Shown in pieces: positions 44,540 to 52,862 of a DNA stretch of 64,000 nt. Position 1 is the stretch's first letter. Each line of letters opens with the position of its first letter. The position numbers and the translations under genes are program-made. Under the pieces are notes generated by a model. The model did not search any database. It saw only the letters and a program-made list of their open reading frames with translations, and had not been told where the DNA came from. This DNA is from Neolewinella xylanilytica (GTDB lineage: Bacteria; Bacteroidota; Bacteroidia; Chitinophagales; Saprospiraceae), in contig NZ_PTJC01000006.1 of the NCBI RefSeq assembly GCF_002934605.1, positions 1,674,001 through 1,738,000 on the forward strand, written 5' to 3'.

Positions 44540-45433
44540 ACCTTCAAGTATTCCCTAATAACCGTCTCCCTGCTGCTGAGTTGCGGGGCCCGTCCTATGA
44601 CTCCTCATTCCACTACCGATCCGACGTTCGACTGGCAGGGGCACCGCGGTGCCCGCGGCCTGTTGCCCGAAAATACGATTCCCGCCTTTTTACGTGCCCT
44701 CAGCTATCCCGACGTGACCACCCTGGAGCTGGATGTCGTGATCAGCGGCGACGACCGGGTCATCGTTAGCCACGATCCGTACATGGAGCCGGAATTCTGC
44801 TCGACCCCGACCGGTGGCGAGATCACCGATACCGTCCGATTACGTGAGCTGACCGTGACGGAGATTGCCACATACGACTGCGGGCAGCGGGCCCACCCGC
44901 GATTTCCCGAGCAACAATCGCGACCCGCGAGTAAACCCACCCTGGCCGCCGTTTTCGCCGCCGTGGACCGGTACTGTGTGCAGCAGGGCCGCGACCTTCC
45001 CCGCTACAACATCGAGCTGAAGTATCAACCGGAATGGCAGCCAAGTATGGTGCCCGACCGGGAAGCCTTCGCCCGCTTGGTCTTGGCTGACGTTGCCGAC
45101 TGGGGGCATCCGGAGTTGGTCAACCTGCAGTGCTTCGATCCGCCGATGTTGGCCGTCATCCACGAATTGGCACCCGATATGCCACTGGCCTACCTGGACG
45201 AATCGCCCGGAGAGGTGGCGCTAAAGATGGAACGATTGGGTTTCGTGCCGGAAATTTACAGTCCTTGGGAGCGGGGGTTAACCGCCGGGATTGTCGCCGA
45301 AGCCCGATCGCTGAACATGCGCATCATTCCCTGGACGGTCAACGACGTGGCCCGGATGCGCGAACTGATCGACCTGGGCGTCGACGGGATCATCACCGAT
45401 TATCCGAACCGGATAGAACACGTAAATCGTTAG
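44531..45433 (+). CDS. Glycerophosphodiester phosphodiesterase lipoprotein
   Basis: A 300-residue enzyme that hydrolyses glycerophosphodiesters to glycerol 3-phosphate and an alcohol. The catalytic sites of the GDPD TIM barrel are there: GHRGARGLLPEN (the HR and EN pair), then ELDVVISGDDRVIVSHDP with the metal ligands ExD and the second histidine. The lipoprotein signal reads YSLITVSLLLSCGA. The frame is open back to 44171, but a GTG at 44531 gives the signal sequence directly and starts 9 bases inside the divergent DUF2059 gene. A GH113-like lipoprotein gene follows after 2 bases, so the two are co-expressed. Confidence 0.9.
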   Translation: MFHTFKYSLITVSLLLSCGARPMTPHSTTDPTFDWQGHRGARGLLPENTIPAFLRALSYPDVTTLELDVVISGDDRVIVSHDPYMEPEFCSTPTGGEITDTVRLRELTVTEIATYDCGQRAHPRFPEQQSRPASKPTLAAVFAAVDRYCVQQGRDLPRYNIELKYQPEWQPSMVPDREAFARLVLADVADWGHPELVNLQCFDPPMLAVIHELAPDMPLAYLDESPGEVALKMERLGFVPEIYSPWERGLTAGIVAEARSLNMRIIPWTVNDVARMRELIDLGVDGIITDYPNRIEHVNR

Positions 45434-45435
45434 CC

Positions 45436-46521
45436 GTGCGAGCTCCTGCTTCCCTGGTTTTACTGGTCGTGCTGACACTTTTATCCGGATGTCACGGCGG
45501 AAGCAAAACGGATAGGCCGCCGCCAGCGGAAGCACGCATTCTACCCACCACCTTCCTGCGGGGGATGACCTTCGCCCACGAAGGCTACCGGGGCCACGAC
45601 GGTTACGGTGGCGATCTGGTAGGGCCTTCAATGGATAGCCTTAAGTCCTTGGGCGTTAACGCGGTGGCTATCGTTCCCTATACCTTTATGCGGGGAATGG
45701 GACCGGTGGATACCTTCCCGATCCCGGACCACTACGGTGCGGAGAATGATTCCGCCGTGCTCCATTCCATCCGCAACGCCCAGGCCCGGGGGCTCTACGT
45801 CATGCTCAAACCCCAAATCTGGGTTCGGGGGGGCTGGCCGGGGTCGATCGATTTCGCGACCGATGCGGAATGGGACAGGTTCTTCCGGGCCTACGGCGAA
45901 TGGATCCTACACTACGCCGAAATGGCCCAGCGGGAGGAGCTCTACGCGCTGTGCATCGGCACGGAATTGGTGCAGGCCACCCGAAAACATCCCGAGCGGT
46001 GGCGGGACATGATCCGGAGGATCCGCGATCGCTACGACGGCGTGCTCACCTACGCCGCTAACTGGGGCGAGGAATTCGAGCAGTTCAGCTTCTGGGAGGA
46101 GTTGGACGTGATGGGGCTGAACAGTTATTACCCGCTTTCCGACGATCCGGAAGCCACCCCGGCGGAACTCACCTTAGGCGCCGTAAGTTGGATGCGGATG
46201 GCCGATAGCACCAGCCGCGTGCACGACCGACCGCTGTGGCTCACGGAAGTAGGTTATCGCTCGGTGGCGGGTGCCTGGCGCAATCCGCACGCCGAGGCAG
46301 GCGACCGCGTTGCTAGCGAGGAAGCCCAGGCCCGCTGTTACGCCGCCCTTTCCGCCGCCGTCTGTAGTTCGGAACGGCTAGCGGGCATGTTTGTCTGGAA
46401 GTGGCCCTCCTACCTGGGGCACCAGGAGGACCGTGACGGGCGCCGGGTCGGATTTGTACCAGGCGGTAAGCCCGCGGGAGAGTTACTCCGGACGCTCTAC
46501 CGATACCCTCCCGAACGCTGA
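45436..46521 (+). CDS. GH113-like TIM-barrel lipoprotein
   Basis: A 361-residue lipoprotein (signal VLLVVLTLLSGCHG, lipid on Cys) carrying a TIM-barrel glycoside hydrolase domain like those of family GH113: GVNAVAIVPYTFMR, MLKPQIWVRGGW, CIGTELVQATRKHPERW (acid/base glutamate region), and WLTEVGYRS (nucleophile glutamate region). GH113 enzymes known so far act on beta-mannan, but this sequence's substrate is not established. The start is a GTG at 45436, two bases after the GDPD stop, in one operon with it. Confidence 0.85.
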   Translation: MRAPASLVLLVVLTLLSGCHGGSKTDRPPPAEARILPTTFLRGMTFAHEGYRGHDGYGGDLVGPSMDSLKSLGVNAVAIVPYTFMRGMGPVDTFPIPDHYGAENDSAVLHSIRNAQARGLYVMLKPQIWVRGGWPGSIDFATDAEWDRFFRAYGEWILHYAEMAQREELYALCIGTELVQATRKHPERWRDMIRRIRDRYDGVLTYAANWGEEFEQFSFWEELDVMGLNSYYPLSDDPEATPAELTLGAVSWMRMADSTSRVHDRPLWLTEVGYRSVAGAWRNPHAEAGDRVASEEAQARCYAALSAAVCSSERLAGMFVWKWPSYLGHQEDRDGRRVGFVPGGKPAGELLRTLYRYPPER

Positions 46522-46529
46522 GCCGCGGT

Positions 46530-48359
46530 TTATTCCAGCTTCATCACCACGAGATTATCCATCAGTACCGCTGATTTATCGTCGCCGCCGTTCCACACGA
46601 GAACGGCCACCTCATCCGCCCCGTCGTAAGGTACCCGGGCTTCGATGGTCAGGCTGCGGTTTGGATCCTGGTTGAGGGCGCGGTGAATCCGGATGAGCCG
46701 GTACTTATCCGCTTGTCCGTTGCGGTAGAAGCGGAGTACCAGCTGGGTTGAATTATGGATCCCGGAACGGTGCTCCCCGGTAGAAAAATCAGCGGTTGCC
46801 CGGATATATTCTTTCCACTTGAAGGGGCCAGGGATCCGGAACTCGGGGGTACTGCTCAGGGAGTCGATCAGGCAGACGGACCCGGAACCTTCGATCGGGT
46901 CCATGCCGCAAAGCTTCGTGGGCTGTGTCTCAAAATCGTTGGTGTAAAGGGTATCGATCCGTTCGGGGGAGCCGCGGTAAAAATCCGGATTATCGAGCAG
47001 AAACGCATCGTCCGGGTGCTTCTCGAAAGTGAACAGGGTGCGCCAGTAATAGGAGCGGTTCATCCATTCGGAAACGAATAGGCCTCCGCGGTGCGCCTGG
47101 TGGGTGAACCAAAGGTTGTGGGCCACGAAGGTCAGGCAAATGGCGGCGAATACTCCCTTAATCCAAAATTTTCGATCCCAGATCCACCCGACCGTGGCTG
47201 CGAGGGGGAAGGCCAGGACCGCGTACGCTTGAACCATGGTGCGCTGTCCCAGACTGCCGCCGTACCACCATACGCTCCAGGCAAAGGCTACGTAGATAAA
47301 AAGCAGGGTGTGCAGCGCGACGGCGGCGAACAGCTGGCGCTGATACGCGTACAGCGCCCCGAAGCCCCATACGGCGAACCACATCAGGGGGGTGTAGGTA
47401 AGCCAACCCGCTTTGTAGCTGAAAAGGCCGTCGATCAGGTGGGGGCTCAGCCAGTCGAAACCCTGGTCCTGGTAGCTGTACACGATCCAGTTCCCGGTAA
47501 CGTGATGCCAGTATAGAAGCTGCAGCGACCCGATTGCCAGGCAGGCAATTGCTGCAACCGCCACCTTAGGGAGTTGGCTGCCGATGAAAGTAAGGCGCTG
47601 CCGAAGCCCGTCGCGGTGGAGGGGCATAAGCCAGAACAGGGGCAGGACAGCGGCCAAAATCTCGGTCGGCCGGGTGAGCGCCATCAGGCCCAGGATGGCA
47701 CCGATGGCCAGGAAACCGCCCGTTCCGACCCCGCGATCCTTGCCGCGGTATAAATTGTCGGTGACTAACAGGAGCAGGGCATAAAGGGTGAAAACATGAT
47801 TGTGGGTCATGGCTCCGTCGATGGCCGCGTAGTTGAGGTAATTCGTCCCGAAGACAAGCAGGAGAAGGGTGACGGCGACCGTGCCCGGTCGAAAATACCT
47901 GCCGAGCAGGACGGCCATCACGTACAGCCCCAGGAACGCTACCAGCAAGCTCCCGACCGATATGGCGACCTGGTAGGGGCGGGAAAAACCGTCGGCGGGA
48001 TACGCCTCCGAGACGGTGGCGTACAGATGGCCTACCGCGAAGAAGGGAGCGTACAGCACCGCCTGACCGGCACTGTACTTCATCACCATCGTACCCGATT
48101 CGTGGGCAAAGGCCTGGTAGGGATCATAGGTGGGGTGGTAGCGATCGATAATGTCGGGCAGGAAAGCCAATTCCCGCAGGTCGTCGTAGATGAACAGCGC
48201 CGGCAGGTAGAGGTAATATCCGGAAACGTCGTAGCTGAGCGTGGCCTCCGTACCGGATTGCTGCCACTTCGGGTAATAGGCGTGGGTAGCGATCAGCATC
48301 GCGTAACCGACCAGCAGCGCTATGGCGGGGGCTTTCTTCACGGGAGTAAAGGTAATCAC
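46530..48359 (-). CDS. Polytopic membrane protein, GT-C-like, with C-terminal beta domain
   Basis: A 609-residue membrane protein with about eleven helices, starting at PAIALLVGYAMLIATHAYY, and an early periplasmic loop (residues 30-90) holding YHPTYDPYQAF. This resembles the layout of dolichyl-phosphate-mannose-type (GT-C) glycosyltransferases, and the segment with AAIDGAMTHNHVFTLYALLLL fits that impression, though the catalytic DxD is not certain. The last 170 residues after the final helix (DFYRGSPERIDTLYT onward) are soluble and beta-rich, probably a carbohydrate-binding-like sandwich. It lies convergent with the GH113 gene (8-base gap) and divergent from the M24 peptidase gene. Confidence 0.72.
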   Translation of the reverse strand: MITFTPVKKAPAIALLVGYAMLIATHAYYPKWQQSGTEATLSYDVSGYYLYLPALFIYDDLRELAFLPDIIDRYHPTYDPYQAFAHESGTMVMKYSAGQAVLYAPFFAVGHLYATVSEAYPADGFSRPYQVAISVGSLLVAFLGLYVMAVLLGRYFRPGTVAVTLLLLVFGTNYLNYAAIDGAMTHNHVFTLYALLLLVTDNLYRGKDRGVGTGGFLAIGAILGLMALTRPTEILAAVLPLFWLMPLHRDGLRQRLTFIGSQLPKVAVAAIACLAIGSLQLLYWHHVTGNWIVYSYQDQGFDWLSPHLIDGLFSYKAGWLTYTPLMWFAVWGFGALYAYQRQLFAAVALHTLLFIYVAFAWSVWWYGGSLGQRTMVQAYAVLAFPLAATVGWIWDRKFWIKGVFAAICLTFVAHNLWFTHQAHRGGLFVSEWMNRSYYWRTLFTFEKHPDDAFLLDNPDFYRGSPERIDTLYTNDFETQPTKLCGMDPIEGSGSVCLIDSLSSTPEFRIPGPFKWKEYIRATADFSTGEHRSGIHNSTQLVLRFYRNGQADKYRLIRIHRALNQDPNRSLTIEARVPYDGADEVAVLVWNGGDDKSAVLMDNLVVMKLE

Positions 48360-48413
48360 CCCGGTGGCCTATACCTTTAGGGCCTTCCCTCACCCCCCGA
48401 ATTGAGTTGCTCT

Positions 48414-49745
48414 ATGCGTGGATTACTCGCTGTATGCTTCGGGCTTTTTGCCCTGCCCGGCCTCCAGGCCCAACGTACGATGCCGAAGATCTTGACCTTA
48501 CAACAGCAGGGGGAACTCCGGGACGGGTGGCTAAAGGAACGATTTGCCACGGTAGTGCCGGAGCTGATGCGCCGAGAAGGGATCGATATGTGGGTGATGA
48601 TCACCCGCGAGTACAACGAGGATGCCGTGGTAAAAACGATGCTGCCCAGCAGCTGGATGGGTGCCCGGCGCACCACCATGCTACTCATTTACGACCCCGG
48701 TGAAGGGAAACCACTGGAAACCCTGGCTTGCGCCCGGTACGACGTAGGCGAGGTGTTCAAGAAGGCGTGGGACAAAGAGCAGCAACCCGACCAGTGGCGG
48801 CAGCTGGCGGAACTGATCGAAGCGAGGAACCCCCGCAAGATCGCCGTGAACCGTAGCGCGGAATTCGGTCTGGCCGATGGCATCAGTAGCTACCACTACG
48901 ACCGGCTGATGGAGGCACTGCCGGACGCGCTGGATGAGCGGGTCGTCAGCGGTGAAAAACTGGCCATCGGTTGGTTGGAAACCCGCATTCCCGCCGAGAT
49001 GACCGTCTACCGCCAAATCATGCAGGTGGCCCACGCCATTATCGCGGAGGCCTTTAGCGAACGGGTGATCCAGCCGGGCGTGACCACCACCGAAGAAGTT
49101 GTCTGGTACCTCCGCGAGCGCAGCCGGGAGCTGGGGCTGGAGGTGTGGTTCCACCCGACGGTCGACGTACAGCGATCGGAACGACAGGCTTTGTATGGCT
49201 TCAGCGGTCGCCCCGAAGCGGACGTTATTCAACCCGGTGATCTGCTTCACTGCGACTTCGGCATCACCTACTGCGGCCTGAATACCGACACCCAGGAGAA
49301 TGCCTACGTGCTCCGGCCCGGGGAGACGGCCGCACCGGAAGAACTGGTGGAGGCCCACAAGAAAGGCTTACGCGTGATGGACTTACTCACCGGTAATTTC
49401 GGCAATGGGGTAAGCGGCAACGAGCTGCTGCGCTCAACGATCGCGGCGGCCGAAGGGGAGGGACTCCGTCCATCCGTGTACAGCCACCCGATCGGGTTTC
49501 ACGGTCACGGTGCGGGACCGACCATCGGACTTTGGGATCAGCAAGAGGGGGTGAAGGTGAATGGGGATTATCCGCTGTACCCGAATACGGCCTACAGCAT
49601 CGAACTGAACAACACCACCTTCCTGCCGGGATGGGAAAAGGACATTCGCGTGATGGTGGAAGAAGATGGTTTTTGGGATGGCGAGCGCTTCCACTACATC
49701 AACGGGCGGCAGGAGGAGCTGTACCTGATCCCGCGGCAGGACTAA
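48414..49745 (+). CDS. Secreted M24-family metallopeptidase (Xaa-Pro aminopeptidase-like)
   Basis: A 443-residue secreted enzyme (signal MRGLLAVCFGLFALPGLQAQ). The creatinase-like N-terminal domain covers about residues 30-190; the pita-bread catalytic domain follows. Metal-ligand positions fit HCDFG and LNTDTQ (aspartates), HPIGFHGHGAGP (histidine), AYSIELN and VMVEEDGF (glutamates). Function: removal of N-terminal residues, especially before proline. The frame opens at a TTG at 48402, but the ATG at 48414 gives the signal peptide. It is monocistronic; 400 bases without a large gene follow. Confidence 0.9.
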   Translation: MRGLLAVCFGLFALPGLQAQRTMPKILTLQQQGELRDGWLKERFATVVPELMRREGIDMWVMITREYNEDAVVKTMLPSSWMGARRTTMLLIYDPGEGKPLETLACARYDVGEVFKKAWDKEQQPDQWRQLAELIEARNPRKIAVNRSAEFGLADGISSYHYDRLMEALPDALDERVVSGEKLAIGWLETRIPAEMTVYRQIMQVAHAIIAEAFSERVIQPGVTTTEEVVWYLRERSRELGLEVWFHPTVDVQRSERQALYGFSGRPEADVIQPGDLLHCDFGITYCGLNTDTQENAYVLRPGETAAPEELVEAHKKGLRVMDLLTGNFGNGVSGNELLRSTIAAAEGEGLRPSVYSHPIGFHGHGAGPTIGLWDQQEGVKVNGDYPLYPNTAYSIELNNTTFLPGWEKDIRVMVEEDGFWDGERFHYINGRQEELYLIPRQD

Positions 49746-49893
49746 ATTCCCCATCCGACTACCGGGCAGTAGACTGGGCTGGAGGATGCGTTTCGTTCTT
49801 TCCGGTGACCGCGTTGTCGAGCGTGCGGGGCCCAAGAAGCACTGAGGGAGCGTAATAACGGTAACGGACCGGAACCGCATATGCCAATGTTAT
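49746..49893. other. Sparse stretch with no recognised feature
   Basis: The first 148 bases of the 399-base gap between the M24 and S9 genes. I see no terminator, box or ORF with coding character in it. The remainder of the gap holds a 47-residue ORF and two palindromes, listed separately. Confidence 0.5.
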
Positions 49894-50037
49894 CTACGCC
49901 CGTTTATCCTTAACGGACTGCATTCCAACCAGCGTGGCCTGGCGATCATCGGCGAAGCGGGTTAGGTCGCCATGCTGGTTACCCGATAGCCGCTGAAGTA
50001 GGTAGGCGGCGGTAAAGCGGGGGCTCGGTTTGCTCAT
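49894..50037 (-). CDS. Possible small basic protein, 47 residues
   Basis: A short frame from the ATG at 50037 to the TAG at 49894, starting MSKPSPRFTAAYLLQRLSG and ending ATLVGMQSVKDKRA. It is basic and partly helical, and its upstream region is markedly AT-rich with two palindromes, as expected of a promoter. The frame stays open to 50133, giving a less likely longer start within the AT-rich stretch. No family is recognised. It may be a real small gene or a chance ORF. Confidence 0.4.
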   Translation of the reverse strand: MSKPSPRFTAAYLLQRLSGNQHGDLTRFADDRQATLVGMQSVKDKRA

Positions 50038-50062
50038 ATCTTTTCGATTAGACCATAAATAT

Positions 50063-50092
50063 ACAAACAGTTTGTAGTTATTACCAAATAAC
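50063..50092. promoter_or_regulatory. Two tandem palindromes in an AT-rich divergent promoter region
   Basis: ACAAAC-A-GTTTGT (50063-50075) and GTTATT-ACCA-AATAAC (50077-50092) each have perfect 6-base arms and lie one base apart, between the 47-residue ORF (-) and the S9 peptidase (+). Such tandem palindromes often bind dimeric regulators. The AT content of the region contrasts with the surrounding genes. Function is inferred only. Confidence 0.45.
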
Positions 50093-50144
50093 ACAAAATA
50101 TTTATTGTGCCCCTGTTGTATTTTTAAGGCCAAAGCATTGCTGC

Positions 50145-52850
50145 ATGATCCACCGTTTACCTACCGTCTTTTTCCTCGTGTTTCTTTGCACCTGCGTCTC
50201 GGCGCAACAGCCGGTTTCCGAACCCGGTAAATGGACGGTGGACGATGTCATTCACACCGAGTCCATGAACAACGTTTTGTTCTCGCCCGACGGAAAGCTG
50301 GTGCTGTGGAGTAAGTTGCGGGCCACCGAGGACAAGCAGCAGGATAAATTTGTCAGCAACCTCTATCTCACCCGTTTAGAGCAGGTGAAGGACGGTAAGT
50401 TCATGACCGTACAGCTCACCAACGGGGACGAAAGCGACCATTCCGCACGCTTCGACCGGGCAGGAGAATACGTTTACTTTCTCAGCTCCCGCGACGAAGG
50501 CAAAAAGCTGTGGAAGATCAGTTTGTACGGCGGCGAAGCGCAGGAGGTACACGAATTCGAAAACGGTATCGGTAGCATCGAATGGATGAACGATACGACG
50601 CTGCTCTTCGTCAGTCACGAAGGCAAGAGCCTGGAAACGAGGAAGCGGGAGGAGGAGAAGGATGACGTGATCGTGATCGAGGACACCAGCAGCTGGCAGA
50701 TCGACCGGATATACGCCTACGACCTAAAGTCGGAACGAATCCGCCGCATTACCGAGAACGACAAACCGGTAGCGGGTTACAGCGTCAGCAAAAACGGCCA
50801 TCATCTGGCCTACGTACTCGAAGGGAGTCCCCACCAGGCGGCCGACGCCCAGCCCAAGAGTGCATACTACCTGCGCGACCTGCGGTCCGGTACCGAACGC
50901 CGTATCCTGGAAGGGTTGCAGGGCCCGCGGAGCCTGACCTTCACCGATGACGGCAACGGCCTCTACTTCACCGCTACCCGCAGCAGCGATCCGCAGTGGG
51001 ACGGTGCCGGTATCGGACAGCTCTACTACCTGCCCCTCGACGGTAAGCCCAGTGAGGTTCCGCTGGATTGGGAGGACGGGGTGAATACCATCAGGGTGGT
51101 CGGCAACGATGTAGTCGCCGACCTCGCCAACCGGGCCACCGAACGGGTAGCGATCTACCGTAAGGGGAGCAGCCGGACCGACATTGCCCTGGATACCATG
51201 GCGGACCACGTTAGCTTGCTGGCCTTCTCCAACGATGGAAGCCGGGTGGTTCTGGAGTATTCCACCGCCAGCCGGCTACCGGTTTACTACATCGCTGACT
51301 TCTCCGACAACGCCGTTACGGACCTCCGCGAAATCGTAAGCCTGAACGACAAGCTCAAAAAGAAGACCATCACCCGCAGCGAAGTCATCGAGTGGGCCGG
51401 TTACGGGGGCGAGCTGGTCACCGGGATACTGTACTATCCCACCAATTACCAGGAGGGTAGGGCGTACCCCCTGATGCTGAGTATCCATGGCGGCCCCTTC
51501 ATGGTGGACACCGATCGCTGGTCCGAAGACTGGAGCACCTATCCGCAGCTGCTCACCCAACGCGGTGCTTTCGTACTGAAACCTAATTACCACGGCTCCT
51601 CCAACCATGGTTTGGCATACCTCGAGAGCATTAAACAAAATTACTACGACCCGGAAATGGAGGACATCACCGCCGGCATCGACAAACTGATTGCGGAAGG
51701 GATGGTGGATCCCGATAGCCTCGGCACCATGGGCTGGAGCAACGGGGCCATCCTGACCACCATGCTGACGGTGCGCTACCCCGACCGATTCAAGGTAGCC
51801 TGCCCGGGGGCGGGCGACGTTAACTGGACGAGCGATTTCGGCACCTGCGAGTTCGGGGTGAGCTTCGATCAGAGCTACTTCGGCGGTGCCCCCTGGGATG
51901 ACACCAACGGGAAAACGTACAACGAGGCCTACGTCCTCAAATCGCCCATCTTCGAAATGGAAAAGGTGCGGACCCCTACGATCATCTTCCACGGCAGCGA
52001 GGATCGTGCCGTTCCACGCGATCAGGGCTGGGAATATTATCGCGCCCTGCAGCAGATCGCTAAGGCCCCCGTACGCTTCCTATGGTTTCCCGGCCAGCCG
52101 CACGATCTGCAGAAGGTCACCCACCAGAAGCGCAAGATGGAAGAGGAACTCGCCTGGATCGATACCTACCTCTTCGGAAAGGAGCGGCAGGACAATCCCG
52201 CCCTTAAGGAAGATAGTCCGTTGGCGCAGTTGCTCAAGATGGACACGGTCGCGCGGGCCGGTGCCCTTTTTGGTACCCTCGCGGCCGACGGTACCCTGCT
52301 ACCGGAAGTAGTGGCACTGGGAAAAGACAGCATCAGCCTCGGGCGCTTCGAACTGACCCACGCCCAGTACGCCTCCTTTCGCCCCGATCATGATTTCGGC
52401 ACCTACGGACCGAACGACCCGGTGATGCTCGGGGAAAAAGCAGCCGCGGATTACCTGAAGTGGCTTTCGGGGAAGGTGGGAAAGCACGTTCGCCTGCCCA
52501 ACGCGGAGGAAGCCATGACACTCCAAAAGCAGGCCAGGAAAGTCGCGGCGAAGGAGAACACCCTGAATTACTGGGCGGGCTACGCCATCACCCCGGAGGA
52601 GGTCACCGTACTGCGGAAGAAAATCGACGAAGTACACACCCCCTTGGTTAAACCGGTCGGGAGTTTTGCCCCCGTGCAGCTCGAAGGTCAGTATATCTAC
52701 GATCTTGGCGGCAACCTGGCGGAGCGCACCCAGCAGGGCAGCTTCGGGTACAGTGCTTACGATTACGTCGACGAAGCCGCACCGGCGGAAAGCATGCCCG
52801 CTTCCGATCACGTCGGACTGCGGATCGTTGTAGAGGCCGTTAAGCGGTAG
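50145..52850 (+). CDS. Secreted S9 prolyl-oligopeptidase-type peptidase fused to an FGE/SUMF1-like domain
   Basis: A 901-residue protein with a signal peptide (MIHRLPTVFFLVFLCTCVSAQ). An N-terminal beta-propeller (residues 30-400) has repeated strands such as NNVLFSPDGKLVLW and IGSIEWMNDTTLLFVSH. The alpha/beta-hydrolase domain then carries the S9 triad: S532 in GWSNG, D620 in GSEDRAV, H653 in QPHDLQ. After a short linker, residues about 725-901 are unlike any S9 part. They read SISLGRFELTHAQYASF, ADYLKWLSGKVGKHVRLPN, IYDLGGNLAERTQQ and VGLRIVV, the order of motifs of the formylglycine-generating-enzyme/sulfatase-modifying (SUMF1) fold. The fusion is unusual; the FGE-like part has no obvious catalytic cysteines and probably serves in binding. 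Confidence 0.9.
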   Translation: MIHRLPTVFFLVFLCTCVSAQQPVSEPGKWTVDDVIHTESMNNVLFSPDGKLVLWSKLRATEDKQQDKFVSNLYLTRLEQVKDGKFMTVQLTNGDESDHSARFDRAGEYVYFLSSRDEGKKLWKISLYGGEAQEVHEFENGIGSIEWMNDTTLLFVSHEGKSLETRKREEEKDDVIVIEDTSSWQIDRIYAYDLKSERIRRITENDKPVAGYSVSKNGHHLAYVLEGSPHQAADAQPKSAYYLRDLRSGTERRILEGLQGPRSLTFTDDGNGLYFTATRSSDPQWDGAGIGQLYYLPLDGKPSEVPLDWEDGVNTIRVVGNDVVADLANRATERVAIYRKGSSRTDIALDTMADHVSLLAFSNDGSRVVLEYSTASRLPVYYIADFSDNAVTDLREIVSLNDKLKKKTITRSEVIEWAGYGGELVTGILYYPTNYQEGRAYPLMLSIHGGPFMVDTDRWSEDWSTYPQLLTQRGAFVLKPNYHGSSNHGLAYLESIKQNYYDPEMEDITAGIDKLIAEGMVDPDSLGTMGWSNGAILTTMLTVRYPDRFKVACPGAGDVNWTSDFGTCEFGVSFDQSYFGGAPWDDTNGKTYNEAYVLKSPIFEMEKVRTPTIIFHGSEDRAVPRDQGWEYYRALQQIAKAPVRFLWFPGQPHDLQKVTHQKRKMEEELAWIDTYLFGKERQDNPALKEDSPLAQLLKMDTVARAGALFGTLAADGTLLPEVVALGKDSISLGRFELTHAQYASFRPDHDFGTYGPNDPVMLGEKAAADYLKWLSGKVGKHVRLPNAEEAMTLQKQARKVAAKENTLNYWAGYAITPEEVTVLRKKIDEVHTPLVKPVGSFAPVQLEGQYIYDLGGNLAERTQQGSFGYSAYDYVDEAAPAESMPASDHVGLRIVVEAVKR

Positions 52851-52862
52851 GCCCCCCCGGGC

